From NCBI GenBank assembly GCA_005784505.1, contig VCAZ01000049.1:62001-126000 (forward strand): 64,000 nt of DNA. Direction: 5' to 3'. Of the stretch, positions 1 to 11,756 are shown one piece after another. Both the position numbers and the translations under genes were made by a program. Numbering within the stretch: the first letter of the stretch is position 1; each line of letters starts with the position of its first letter. Origin of the DNA: Bagarius yarrelli. Taxonomy: Eukaryota > Chordata > Actinopteri > Siluriformes > Sisoridae. The notes beneath the pieces were generated by a model, which worked only from the letters and a program-made list of their open reading frames with translations, made no database searches and was not told the DNA's origin.

Positions 1-60
1 GTAATTGTTTTTTATACTATATTCATTTTTTTATAATTATATTTTTTTATTTTTTAAAAC

Positions 61-212
61 ATTTAACAAAAAAATTGCGGTGTGTTTCGGGAACCCGGAA
101 CGGATCAAAGGCATTTCAGTTTATTTCAGTGGGGAAATTGATTTGACATAGAAGTAATTTAAATTACGAGCTCTGTCACAGAACGAATTAAACTCGTAAG
201 TCAAGGCACCAC

Positions 213-213
<1 letters not shown>
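61..213. repeat. Dispersed repeat fragment ending in a GTAAGTCAAGG-type terminus
   Basis: The end of this segment (196-213, gtaagtcaaggcaccact) recurs almost exactly at 48569-48586. In both copies it is preceded by 'act/ctcg' motifs, which suggests two copies of one dispersed element. The element class is not clear. The outer boundary at 61 is a guess. Confidence 0.4.
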
Positions 214-221
<8 letters not shown>

Positions 222-244
<23 letters not shown>

Positions 245-245
245 G

Positions 246-277
<32 letters not shown>

Positions 278-295
278 ATAGATATATATATATAT
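222..295. repeat. (TA)n microsatellite
   Basis: About 74 bp of nearly pure TA with three single-base interruptions, preceded by a short (GT)n. It lies in runx2 intronic sequence. Confidence 0.9.
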
Positions 296-2403
296 GGAAA
301 AAAAATTGATCAGTAATTACATTTTTGCTGTTCGCCCAGCACTAAGGGAAACCTATGTAAATACATGCACATAAATGTCCAATGACTAAGGAGGGAAGTA
401 AACTATAACCTAAAAATAACCAATAAGATAAAAACCATTTAAACCTTTAATCAATCACTGTAACCATTCACTTACTTAACAATTAATTATACACATATAC
501 TAGCATATACACACACACACACTCACACACACACACGCTTCACTAAACCCCTACTGCTTACACCAACACAGGCCATGTCTGGCAGAGGTTAACTTCTGTT
601 TGCCTTGAGAACAAAACTGCAACAAAATGAAGATGAATCAGGGGCGTGGGAGCTTAAAAGCTGTCAAATCACTGATGCCATGGGTTTTTTTTTTAATTCT
701 GTGATGAATAATGATCCCACACGGATATGAACTGGCTTCAAACGTTTGTAACCAGATGTGTTAATCAAGAGGAACAAGAGAAGGGGAAAAAAATATACAC
801 TGTTTGTGAAGTGATAATACCGAGTTCGCAGCCGAAAATAGTTAGCAGTCAAAATATATATTTGTGTATGTAAGAATAAAATTGTGGTAGGAACAGCTGT
901 GTGCCAGGCTGCTTGGCTCCCACATTTTTTTTTAAAGACAAACACACTATTATGGGTATACAGCACATAGTGTACTGCCTAACGGGTGATGGAAGAAGTT
1001 CTGACAGCAGACAGGCAGATGGTGATGGAAACAGACTTAAAGAGAAGTGTTGCGCTTCTAAAAAAACAAATGCAAATGCGTTATCTACAGGAAGAAACAA
1101 CCGAAGAAAAAAGGAAGTGCACAATCTAACACAATCGTTTACCAAAAAGCCCCTGGTTTCAGGGGTGGGGGTGGGGGTTGAGGGTTGGTTGCTAAGGATG
1201 TCCTCGATTTGTAAACAGGAATGTTAGTCAAATTATTCTAACGGTCATGGCACATCATAAAAAAAATACTCGCGCAAATAAATGATGCACAAATGATGAC
1301 AGGAGATATTTACAGTCTGTCAGGTTGGATTAACAGGCACAGCAATCTAAGCCTGATTGTATGATCAGCCTTTGCCACAAAAAGGTTGTGTTTTGCAGAC
1401 TTTTGACCATAATGTCAATCTGCAACAGACTCTAACCTAAACATTCGCTCAACCATACGAGGCTCTTGTTCTTTTCTGTGCCACATGAAAGTCATGTATG
1501 ACAGCTTGTGTGTATTTACAGCTTCGGGGGCCTCGTGTGAAAATTGAAATTCAGCAGCTATGGGTTTTTTTTTCCCCCTCTCCCTTTCCAGGTAAGAAGA
1601 ACACTCTCGTTCTGTGCTGAGGCATGAAGCACACAAACCCTCTTTGCTTTGTACAAGTCAGGACATTTTCAAAGCTGGACAGTAACTCGAGCGTTTTTGC
1701 CAGACACTGTTTCTCGTTCGAGACAGCAATTACACAGGATTCAAACTGGGTGAAGTGACCCGTGGTGGGCAAAAATAAAACAATAGACGTTTATGGATTG
1801 TTTCAGTCAGAATAGCTAGTCTGGTTTTTATTTTGTTTTAATTAAATTGAAAATACAAACCCTAGCGACCTTGAATTAGCAGCTCGTGAATTAGCAGCAA
1901 CTTAGGCGATTCTAATATTCAGGCTATCTTAGACCTCGTGTGTGTGTGTGGTGTGCCTGTGAGTGCGCATGCTAAAGAGTGGGCTTCAGGTTAAAGGTTG
2001 AGCGGCTGGCACTACGCATTGAAGGACGTAGACAAGAGGCAGATACAGTAAACATTTGCGTAAGGCGAACGGCTCCACAGCACGTGTTTGTGTTTGCCTC
2101 TCACTTAGCATGCCTGTTGCTGCTCAAAGGCTGCCTTTGTGCTTTCAGGCATGCTGGATCCATTTTTTAAAACAGTGCCCTAACACGATCCATGCATCTA
2201 TTCATCCATCATCTTTCTCCCGCCAGCCCACAGACTCTAGCCCTACTTCCCACCTCTGGGCTGAGAAAAGGGGCAAAGTGCCAGCTGGGGCGACACGTTG
2301 TCGAACCGCACCATTCATCTCTCCGAGTGGTTTTTGTGCGCATGCATACACCTCTTTGTGCATTTTTAATCGTTATCACATGACGGTTGATATTTGGGGG
2401 TTA

Positions 2404-2532
<129 letters not shown>

Positions 2533-5369
2533 TCATAGCCCGTTAGTACCCAGCACAATGTGCCACATTCACTGCATGCTGTCCATTTGCATTTTCTTTG
2601 CTGCTGGTGATGACGGTGATTGTGGGATTTTTAACTGCCGTGGCAGAACATAACGTTTGAAACACTGAGGAAACAATAGACAGCAATGTCAAAAGAGAAA
2701 AAAAAAACGAAGCAAAATGCCCATTTTGGGTCTGCTTTGTCAGCTTTTTTTGCAGATAGCGCTTGCAGTGTGGCAGTCTGATATGACTTTATTTCAGTTT
2801 TTGACAATGAGGTCGTTTTTTTTATTTTATAACTTACTACCCAGCATGGAGTCATTCTCCCTTCCTGTCAGACTGACGCTATAAAACTGTGCTGAAGGCG
2901 TTAGATGTAAAGCAAACCCAAAGACAGCCCCTTTGTGCCTCATCTGTCCTCACATGACCTTTCACTTAGGAAAGATCGTTTAAGCAGTACAGTCTTCCGT
3001 TAAACCTACCGAATCCTAACTTACGCTTCTCATGCAATTATCAATCATACGACTTTAATAACTGAAGCAAAAGACTGTCTTTTACTTTGATCCGGCTCGC
3101 TGTGATCTGGTTGGATGTTGTCATGGAGAAATATTAATAGATGTCGCTCTGTGAGCACAACACAGGAAGCGCAAAGTGGCTTCAAAAGTAACAAACTCAG
3201 CAACGAGAGTAATCTGCAAAGTATGCTGTGAAGTCAGGCATGACACATTCTCTAAGCTGCAATCTGCTGCTGAGACAGGAAGAGGTGGGTGGAAAAGCAG
3301 TGACTCAGTTAAGCAGCTAGCTCCACACCACTTTGCATGTTTATAGGGGTGTGTGGCGGGTTTCAAACTTTGTCAATTGGGTTTGTGGGTGTGTGTGCAT
3401 CATTTTCTAAACTTTTTCATGGAACCAAAAGAAACATACATACATATGTATGTATATCAGCTCTCATTGTTGCTTTGGCAATCATGGCGCCTATGATTAT
3501 CAAAAAGACTATTTTAGAAGCACTTCTCATCCATTGTACATAAACCCTTAAGTACTTAAGGCTATAACTGTAAATCATATCTCCTGCTGTGTGTTCTTAT
3601 TCTTTCTCCCTCAGGAATTCTGTCCTTAAGCCCCCAAAATGCAAGTTTGGGTCCAACAATCAAACCCAACCCAGCCCTGCCCAGTAACCAGATCCTGAAG
3701 CCACACCGCAGGCTAGTGCTATGCCCAGCCACGAGACCAACGCCCGTCTCTCCCCTGCATCCAACAACTCCACACCACCAACTAAAAATACCCCTTAACC
3801 TCACCCACTCCCGTTGCTCAGGTTTCTGAGTTCACAATAGTCTCCCGAATGACAAACAATTTTCTGACAGTATTGTCAATCCTGTTTGCGGGTTATGAGC
3901 CCTGATTGATTTACTAGCATTCTGCTGACTTTGCAAATCGTGTTATGAGCAATCCTCTCAAATCGCACGACAGCTTATGAAGAGTGTAAGGCTATATCGT
4001 TTTTTAATTTTTTTTTTCTTCACTTTTCCGCCTTGTTGATTTTGGTTGCTCGTATCGACTTCTCATCTGTTGCATGCAGGATTGTTTCCCCTTATTTAAT
4101 TTCCTTATGATCTGTTCCCTTCCCTTGTGACTTCCGCCTGCAGATCCCGTATCAGAGATAGGAGAAACCCAAGCCTGCTGAGGTGTAGGTTTCAGTGCGG
4201 GCCAGAACCCTCTTCTCTGTGACAGCTGCGAGGAGATAACACGCTCTCTCTGTTTCGCATATCCACACACGTGTGTGTGTGTGTGTGTGTGAAGTAATGT
4301 GTGTTACATTTAAAAAAAGTGCTTAGGCCAGCGGTTGGAAGGAAGTCAGATGTCTGTCAACGCAGACTTAGCAAACACTGTTTATTTCACCGTGAATATT
4401 TTTTTGGAAATGACTGGCATAGAGAGAATATTTTTTGCACAAGTAATAATAACACAGAATTATTACCTCGCAGTTTGGATTTCATGGCACCTTTAATTAA
4501 ACATTTATAAAGAGGTAAGGCTTTAAAATTAGGCTCTTTTAGAGCTCCTTAACTGAACACTTTAGAAACGTATAACTTTAAGGGGCTGTAAAGATTAAGA
4601 AGGCAAGTCTAGACTACACTCTGGGAGGCTCGCCTGCCTCCAGCATCAGACTGCGTGCTCTTCTGATCCATCTGCCTGTACTGTCGTCTTCAAAGGCCTG
4701 CTTTCTGAACAAGGGTCTTTCCAAAGGATCACAAGGGCTGTTTTTTTTTTCCTTAAGTAATTACTCCCATATCAAAAGGAGTATTCATCTTCATCTATAG
4801 TTTATATGCAGCAGCTGTCTGTCTGTAACTCGCATTACCTCAATGCAAAGTGAATAAATACATATGCTTGCAAAGTATAATCATTTATAAATAATTATAA
4901 TGAAAATCACTAGATTGAACTTCAAAGGCAGAAATGTTTAAACACACCCTCTGCTTGCCTTTTTTTTCATCCTTTAGTCGAGGAAGTACTCGAATTACAT
5001 TCCTTGACATGTCATGAAGTGATCTCTCGGTAGCATGTTTACGTGTGCTTCCAACTTCAGAGCTGACACAACTTCAAAAGACTCTTGTAATCAGTCGTAG
5101 ACGTGAGGGTTTCGTGTGGAAAATCACACAATTCCTGAATTCCAGTCCTGAGCTGTTTGTAAAACTGTGCAGGGCATCCATGGTTAAAGTGCGGTTTAGT
5201 ATCTCACTGGATAATCTACCACATGCAGAGGTTTCACTACAACGCTCTGTTTCTTGCCTTGTAAACAGGAGCTGCTGCGTGTGGTTTGCCGCATCATGTG
5301 ATTCACATGAGCAACAAAAAAAATTTCTTGTGGTTATGTTTAGACTGAAATCTCAAGGAAGGTACTGAC

Positions 5370-5526
5370 CTCGCCCACTCCTCCCGACGAACCTCAGGTC
5401 GTTAAAGCGGGCCACTTGATTCTTCATGACGGCTGAGGCGTTCCGCAGCTCTGCCGAATAGTTCTCATCGTTTCCTGCCATCACTGTTACCACTGTTCCA
5501 TCAGGAACGTCCCCCAGTGCAACAAC
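5370..5526 (-). CDS. runx2: runx2 Runt-domain coding exon, 157 bp
   Basis: On the minus strand the exon starts after the acceptor ...GGTCCAG with GTT GTT GCA and reads VVALGDVPDGTVVTVMAG, then NDENYSAELRNASAVMKNQ and VARFNDLRFVGRSGR. It ends one base into the next glycine codon before the donor GAG|GTCAGT. This is the middle of the Runt DNA-binding and CBFbeta-binding domain. The LRFVGRSGR segment carries arginines (about residues 142, 146 and 149 of the MRIP isoform) equivalent to DNA-contacting residues of RUNX1. The length of 157 bp and the phase-1 end match the mammalian exon as I know it. The acceptor has a weak pyrimidine tract. It joins in frame to the exon at 6488-6778 (AAG|GTT). RUNX2 is the transcription factor that drives osteoblast and hypertrophic chondrocyte differentiation. 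RUNX1 or RUNX3 is less likely given the flanking exon. Confidence 0.96.
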
Positions 5527-6487
5527 CTGGACCATAACAGACAACACTGTCATTCCAGACCCTTGTTAAATCCTTGTTGCTGTTTTTTTTAATTATTATT
5601 TTCAATATGTAATTCTCATGAGGTAATCTCTGAGCTCACACTTAATGATGGTCTAAAAAAAAATCTATTTACAGTCTGAAACCTATAATAAACAACATAT
5701 GCTGTAAAGGTCTGTGATCTGACTGTAATTTTTATTTTTAAAAAACAATTTAAAATAAAATAAAAGAATAGCAATGAAATATCCGTTTAAAAGTATTTAT
5801 TTAAAAAAAAATAGTGAAAAAAAATGTCCCATATGTAAAATCAAGTTTTTATAGTTGGACACTGAAATACGCACTTAAATATTGAGCTGTCAAATACAGT
5901 AAAATCACAAACAAAAATCTGTATGTGGCCTGAAAGTTTTTAAAAATATGCAACGTAATATCAAACATAAATAACAGAAAAAACCCTGCATAAATTAACA
6001 CAGATTTTCATTTAAATTTTATTTGTCTTTTCTGTTTTGTTCGATTAAAGTTCTTCAGAAAAGGCAGATAGGGTAAATCGGTGTATCAGCGCAGCGCAGA
6101 GAGAAACTCTAATGCACAAATACCCTCCGCATTTAAGACTAAATCTCCCGTACAGACTAAAGCAAATCAAACCCACATGTCTTCAGTCTTTCTTCTTTTT
6201 TTCCTTTACATCTTTTGCAAGCACTTTTATTGTCAATTAGTTAATAAATACCAATAAGCTGGATCAAGTTTACCACCGTTCTATTTTCACTGAGTTTAGT
6301 AACCGCCCGAATGTGAAGAAAAGCTAAAATTAATAGTGAGATTCTTGCTTCACTTCTCATCATTTCTACCCTTATTAAAATCCTCCGGAGTGCATCACGT
6401 TTTCTAAACGTCAATGGTAGTTGCAGTACGTATTTATTATCTGATAATAAAAAGTATCTGAGATTCGGACCCGGGTTCGGGACTCAC
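5527..6487 (-). other. runx2: runx2 intron between the P2 exon and the 157-bp exon
   Basis: This 961-bp intron is bounded by GTGAGT (6482-6487 on the minus strand) and an AG acceptor at 5527-5528. It is AT-rich unique sequence with several A/T runs. I see no repeat or exon inside it. Confidence 0.9.
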
Positions 6488-6778
6488 CTTGAAGGCGACC
6501 GGCAGGGTTTTGTTACACCTCCAGTGAGACGGCAGCACGGAGCAGAGGAAGTTCGGGCTGTCTGTGCGCACGAGCTCGGCGGGGTGGTCGGCGATTATCT
6601 CCACCATGGTGCGGTTGTCGTGCGCGCGCAGTCTCGGCACCGCCGCCGCCACCGTGTTCGCCTCGTGCTGCGTCGCTCCTGCCGCGCTCGCATCCGCTGC
6701 TTTCCCGGGCAGAGCCTGCACACCGTTGGACGGCGGGCTGAACCTCCTGCTACTGCTCGGATCTATCGGAATGCGCAT
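6488..6778 (-). CDS. runx2: runx2 proximal (P2, type I) first coding exon; also exon 2 of the P1 isoform
   Basis: The ATG is at 6778-6776 and the exon encodes 97 residues, beginning MRIPIDPSSSRRFSPPS and ending HWRCNKTLPVAFK before the donor AAG|GTGAGT. The segment VPRLRAHDNRTMVEIIADHP (residues 48-66) is diagnostic of RUNX2 rather than RUNX1 or RUNX3. The Runt domain starts near residue 65; R87 and K90 of HWRCNK are the usual DNA-contact positions. The frame upstream is open only through the TG repeat to a stop at 6836-6838 and contains no other ATG, so MRIP is the start. For the P1 isoform the acceptor ATAG|AT lies inside this exon, so coding starts at 6762 and gives W-D-P across the junction (WDPSSSRRF). 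The mammalian poly-Q/poly-A stretch is almost absent, replaced by GATQHEANTVAAAVPRL. Because supt3h is adjacent, the gene may be the runx2b duplicate; that is an inference. Confidence 0.97.
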
Positions 6779-7620
6779 TACACAGAAACACACACACACC
6801 ACACACACACACGCACAGACACACAAATCAAACCGTCAGGCGGCTTCTGATCAAATTCGCCAGTCTGTTTTTTTTAATGGAGTCTTTCTTTTTAAGCCCC
6901 TCGGAGCGCTCGCGCTCTGGACACGCGTTAAGAGTTCTTCAGTATATCATAGTGGCGAGCCAGCGTACTGTCAGTTTCGCACGCGCGGGTCGCTCGGAAA
7001 CAAGCGCGCGCACTCGGAGGTGAACCCGAAATCACGCTCTCCTTGTGAAAGACAGCTTCTTTTTAAATCTTCAAATATCTTAATGCATATTTCTGTTCTT
7101 TTTCTCAGTCTCTCAGTCGTTTGTCCGCGGTGTGAAGTTTACAGAAACGAAGCGAAGGTCCGAGACAACAGCGAGTCCTCGCACATCCCGACTCTTTAGG
7201 AAGAAAGTAGAATAAGGTCAGTTTGGCTTTTTGGCTTGTTTTTTTTTTTTTTTTTTTTAACAGATCGCACGTCAAAACGAAAGAAACAAAACTCGAACAG
7301 TTGCGTCGAATAACCTCGGATTCATAGATGCTGTAAAATATTTCGCTTTTCTCTTCCACCCGCTCGCAGTAAAAGAAAAAGAAGGAAAAAAAAGCGGGAT
7401 TCGGAAAGTTGCGGTTGGAGATGGAGTTGATAGGAGAAGCCGCAGTTTTTTTGGTCTGGTTGTGCGGTTTGTGTTTGGAGGCAGGCGCTTTGGCGAGCTC
7501 TGCTTTTGTGGTCTATATATGTGCCCACGCGGGATGATTATTATGCTGATGAGCCTCGAGCACGTGGTGTACAGGACCGGACATTTTTCCTCAGTCCAAA
7601 CAAACCGAATGAATGAGTCA
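6779..7620 (-). promoter_or_regulatory. runx2: runx2 P2 promoter and 5' UTR region
   Basis: CpG-rich sequence extends from within the exon to about 7050. Reading the minus strand, a TATA-like TATATAG (7513-7519) is followed at once by a RUNX motif ACCACA (7507-7512). Slightly upstream are an E-box CACGTG (7561-7566) and a consensus AP-1 site TGAGTCA (7614-7620). If the TATA-like box is used, transcription would start near 7485 and the 5' UTR would be about 0.7 kb. A 20-base T run (7239-7258) would be an A tract in the RNA. Promoter identity follows from position; the start site is predicted, not seen. Confidence 0.6.
6782..6820. repeat. (CA/TG)n microsatellite abutting the runx2 MRIP start
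   Basis: Interrupted CA repeat on the plus strand, therefore (UG)n in runx2 RNA. It ends only a few bases before the MRIP start codon. It forms part of the P2 5' UTR and also lies 20-60 nt upstream of the acceptor used by P1 transcripts (ATAG|AT at 6763). Confidence 0.85.
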
Positions 7621-7840
7621 CTTTAACGCGCTGCTCCACAGTGACTGATACTGCAGAGAATCTGATGTGTTTGTGTTCGAATCAAAACTCTACAGGACAT
7701 GACAACACATCCAAACGGAGATAAAAGCTGCTAGAAAACACAACTAAACTCCAGTGTCGAATTTACTCGATTAGAGTCGCACATTCGAGTTCATTCGGAG
7801 AGAACAGAACCTCTGGAGCGTTTTTTTTTATTATCTTAAA

Positions 7841-7980
7841 TTTATCTCATTATTTAATCCATCTAAACAGTTAAAGTGTTAAGGGCCTTGCTCAGGGGCC
7901 TATCTGTCGCCAGATCGGTGGTGATGGGATTTGAACCCACAATCTTCCAGCCCAACACTTTAACCACAGAGCTTCCAATT
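7841..7980 (-). repeat. tRNA-derived SINE fragment, minus orientation
   Basis: It shares the core 'aagggccttgctcagggg' with the copy at 9250-9445. The segment gggatttgaaccc (7926-7938) is the reverse complement of a pol III box B (GGTTCAAATCC). The head of the element is degraded. It matches a SINE type common in fish. Confidence 0.75.
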
Positions 7981-8678
7981 CGTTTTATATCTGAAGTTAG
8001 AATTCTACACTAAAACCCTGAATGATATGCTGTTATAGAGAATAAAGCGCTCTGTAGAGTTTAATTATTTCTCCCTGTGACTTTACCGTTATTTACAGTC
8101 GAACATCTCAACAGGAAATGAGTCCAGCAAAAAGAAAACAGGAATAAAAAGAAATACTTCAATTCGAGTTAAGTTTAAAACTAGACAAAAAGTTGCGTTA
8201 AACTGTGACTGAATGTGTGTGTCGCCTTATTTACAAGTGTGTGTGTTTGAGCATACTTTTCATATAGTAGTATAAAAAAATATTACTGTTAGAAATCATA
8301 ACCCAGATTTATAGGTAGGCTATGATTATAAAACACTATATAATACAAGTTAGTTAGTCATTTTACTAGTACTAGTAGTGATCAATACAACGAATCTTAA
8401 TAATTGTATCTATTTTAATAAACAATAATTATTTCATAACTTTCTTTTTTTCCATCCTATGGTACGCCTTTGCTATGTCCACATATTACTTGCTTTTCCA
8501 TAGTCTTTTATTTACCAGCTTTATATTTATTTATTATAGCTATTTTAGGATGAATTAGTGCTTATTATTAGATATAGTTTAAAATAAACTTTTTTAAACG
8601 ACTGGGTTTTTTTTAAGAGTCATTTATTCCCTCTGTCCTTGTTTAAGGTGCGCGGTTTGAGCCCCCAGCTGTGATCTG

Positions 8679-8688
8679 TAGGTGGCGC
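8679..8688 (+). promoter_or_regulatory. CTCF-like motif between runx2 P2 and the supt3h promoter
   Basis: TAGGTGGCGC fits the CTCF core YAGRKGGCRS at every position, and the upstream CTG partly fits the remaining CCAS. It lies about 200 bp upstream of the putative supt3h start and about 1.9 kb upstream of the runx2 MRIP codon. Motif match only; no occupancy can be seen. Confidence 0.4.
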
Positions 8689-8700
8689 TGTTGAATCTGC

Positions 8701-8727
8701 TTTTTTTTTTTTTTTTTTTTTTTTTTT
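8701..8727. repeat. Poly(T) tract, 27 bases
   Basis: Uninterrupted T run immediately upstream of the CpG-rich supt3h promoter segment. Confidence 0.95.
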
Positions 8728-8739
8728 CGTCTTTTACTG

Positions 8740-8914
8740 TGCGACTCTACGCAGTGAGGAACTACAGCAGAACTGCCGCTTCACCGGCGCTACAGCGGCA
8801 CGCGCCACGTTTAACTACAACACCCATACATCCCTGCGACCAACCGGGGTGACGTTTAATCTACTCACCCGGAAGAACCGAGCTGTGTTTTAAAAGGCGC
8901 GGGTGAGAGTAAAC
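8740..8914 (+). promoter_or_regulatory. supt3h: Putative supt3h promoter
   Basis: A local CpG-rich island in AT-rich surroundings. It holds an ETS-like site ACCCGGAAGA (8867-8876), a half CRE TGACGT (8850-8855) and a TTTAAAAGG TATA-like element (8889-8897). A segment 'aactacaacaccca' resembles the ACTACAAYTCCC motif of housekeeping promoters. It lies 3.7 kb upstream of the first coding exon of supt3h. Inferred from composition, motifs and position. Confidence 0.5.
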
Positions 8915-8950
8915 ACCGAGAGGACTCAGTGCCGAACAGACTCGGGGGAG
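8915..8950 (+). other. supt3h: Putative supt3h non-coding exon 1
   Basis: The coding exon at 12588 starts exactly at its acceptor, so the 5' UTR must come from an upstream exon. The best candidate lies downstream of the TATA-like element and ends at GGGGGAG|GTAATT, donor at 8951. The start is a guess from the 25-30 nt TATA spacing. Transcript data could place this exon elsewhere in 8.7-12.5 kb. Confidence 0.35.
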
Positions 8951-9249
8951 GTAATTAAATAAAAACCGTGCAGGGTGCGAAAACATTCTGGGGTCAACAG
9001 TTATGCGTGTTTTATTAGCTTATTAGCGAGACTACTTTAGTTTGTGTGCACATGACACCCCGCTTAAAGCACAGTAATATATAGTAATGACTTTGTTAGT
9101 ATTGGTGTATTTCTGGTAGACATTTGGTGGTTATAGTCCAGCTTACAGGATGCTTTAAACTTCCGGTGCTTGGCATCAGGACCAAAATGAGTTACTGAGG
9201 AAGAAGATGATGATGAAGAAGAAGCAGCGAGCCGCCTTTTGCTCATTAG

Positions 9250-9445
9250 ACATTAACATTTATGCCATTTGGCAGACGCCCTTATTCAAAGCGACTTACA
9301 TTTATCTCTTTTATACAACTGAGCAATCAAAGGTTAAGGGCCTTGCTCAGGGGCCCAGCAGTGGAAGTTTGGTTCCACTGGGAATTAAACCCACAATCTT
9401 CCAATTATCAGTCTAACACCTTAACCACTGCGCTACCATTTCCCC
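9250..9445 (-). repeat. tRNA-derived SINE, minus orientation, near full length
   Basis: It begins with the 3' tail 'gccatttggcagacgccc' and 'gcgacttacatttatctc', passes the shared 'aagggccttgctcagggg' core, and ends with a degenerate reversed box B and 'accactgcgctaccat' typical of a tRNA-like 5' end. Same family as 7841-7980, 11757-11935, 13838-14030 and 58640-58850. Confidence 0.85.
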
Positions 9446-10906
9446 ACTTGTGATTGTTTCACACTAGTTCCATTTGTAGGCTAGATGAAAAAACACCAGA
9501 AGAAGTAGTTTCATCACAGTGTGGTGTTTGATGCCCTTGAGAAAAACTTGAACCATTCTCCTCTGTGCAGGAGACTGGAGTAAAGTTAATGCTTATTAAG
9601 ACGGGTGGGTTGTGTGGTTTGGGGATAATTGTGGATATAAAAGCTGTAGTTGAGTGGTGGCTGATAGCTTACTTTTCCACATGCCCATTGTTTGTCTCTG
9701 TGTGTGTGTGTGTGTGGAGGGCAGGCAGCAGATGAGGCGCCACACTTCAGTGTGGCAGGGGGGGCTCAGACTGTGCGATTTTACTACGCTCGCTCGTTTA
9801 ACCAGAGCCTTATCCCACCGCGTTCTCATTTGAATAGACCTCCAAGAGTCTTTGCTCCACACTTTTGGATGAAGGGAAATAGATTTTGCATGATTTCACT
9901 TTCTTATGCAAACACACGGAGGTGGAGGCCGTGGCACAGGGATGTATATGGTGCTGGGTCTAGGATGTGGGAGTGAAATAAAACTTTGAACAGCATTAAA
10001 TCAAAAAAAAAAAATTTTTTTTTGCCTCTTCATTATAACCTCAGAACAGCACGGCCTTAAATTACTTCTCCCGATTCAGCAGTTCCTAAAGTTGTTTCTT
10101 ATTCCCCTTCTAATATTTTATGACTGTAAATTAAACTGTAAATTTTGGGATGGCTAAATTGAAATGAACTGTGTTTTTTAATTTTGGATAGATTTAATTG
10201 ATTGTTAAAACAGTATGACGTTTAATGGTTTTGTTCCCTATAAAATAATTTTTTTTCTTAATACCAGTGCATGAGAATGTTGCCTATTATGAACATTGTA
10301 ACTGGTTAAATTGATGTAATGTGGAGTTTTTCTAACACTCTAGCTTTTTTTTTTTTTTTCTTTGCTCAGTCATTCTAAACACTTCCAAACAGTAGATCGC
10401 ATGCCGGAGATTAAATGAGTAAATGAACTAAGCGTCTGTTGAAAAAGAGATATTGAAGCGAAGCTATATAAAGGTCTAGTTAATTATAGAGAGGGAAATG
10501 CAATAAATAGACTCGGCTCCCCTGTTCTCCTTCGAAGGCGAGGCACTCGTTCAGACTTTAGCATGCTGAAGTAATCTCGATTCATTTGCCACATCTGAGT
10601 TCATTTTGCTGAGTATGGCGACCATCTGCCTTCACAAGTCAAAGCAAAAGGCTCTAGCTTTTATCCAACAGAGGGGGCGAAAACAGAAGGATTTGAAATT
10701 TTATGCTTAGATGTATTTATTGGGGAAGTTACTGCTGTCTGTGCTTCTGCTCTCCTCTCGGGACGCCTTAAAACGCTGCGCTTTCTCAGAGTGTAAACTA
10801 AACTAGCAGTTTTCTGTTTGCCCTGATTGTGTGTTTCCTGCTTTGATGTACGGAGGGGGTGGACAGCATTTATTTAGACTGGGAATTCTTCTTAACAATA
10901 GAGTAA

Positions 10907-10937
<31 letters not shown>

Positions 10938-11756
10938 TTTTGAAATCCTCCGGCTTTGTTCTCATCTGTTCAGGGAGAAAAAAGGCAATCCACCTGTGTG
11001 ATTTGCTAGTCTGATGACTTGGCTGGCAAAAGGAAGGCTGTGGTTTTGAACTCAGTCGAGCCAGCAGCTGTGCATCAGGTGATTTTGTTCAAATAAATCT
11101 GGTGGGTCATCAAAACTCACCTGGCTATGCTTTCCAATGTAAATGTTTCCACACTCAACAATGGAACATTTAAATTTTACAAGGTCCATTTCCAGGTAAA
11201 TATCAGCATCCTGTTAATTTGTTTTATTAAGCAGGGGGGATATTTGACGAAGCCTAACTGCAAAATGTGTGGATAGCTGTGTGATGAATGTTATCTGCTG
11301 TGCAGTACAACATAATGACAAATTAATTAATCGACTTTTTTTTTAATTATCTTTTGTTTTAATGAGAAAACAGTCCTGGACTGTGGGATTATATTTATTA
11401 GCAGGATGTAGAGACATGCCCCCCCCCTGACAGTCCTGATGCTCAGATTAGACACTAAAGAACTTCATACAATGTAATTATTCAATAACCAATTAAATAA
11501 CGATTTATAAATTAATAACCCATAAAATAGTTTATATTATGAACTTTTAAGTGTGTGCCTGCATTAAAAATGTATATTTTACAGCATTAGTGGTCACCTT
11601 TTTAACGATGAACAGTTCTCCAGCTTTTAGATTGTCTTCTTTATTGTTCTTGTTTTATTTTTAGATTGCAGTCCTACGGTTCTGTGATCCAACTTTAACC
11701 TCAACAGTAAAATAGTTTTTTTTTGGTTTTTTTGACATTACAACTTTTGAGTAATT

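Noticed and set aside
3546..3561. Perfect 16-bp palindrome CCTTAAGTACTTAAGG as a regulatory site
   Set aside because: AT-rich palindromes of this length are expected by chance in DNA like this, and no factor motif was recognised.
6564..7199. 211-codon plus-strand ORF over the runx2 P2 region
   Set aside because: It is antisense to the runx2 coding exon and CpG-rich 5' UTR. It runs through the CA repeat and has no homology.
7926..7938. tRNA gene suggested by a box B-like sequence
   Set aside because: No cloverleaf can be completed, and the flanks match a dispersed SINE family with several copies in the window.
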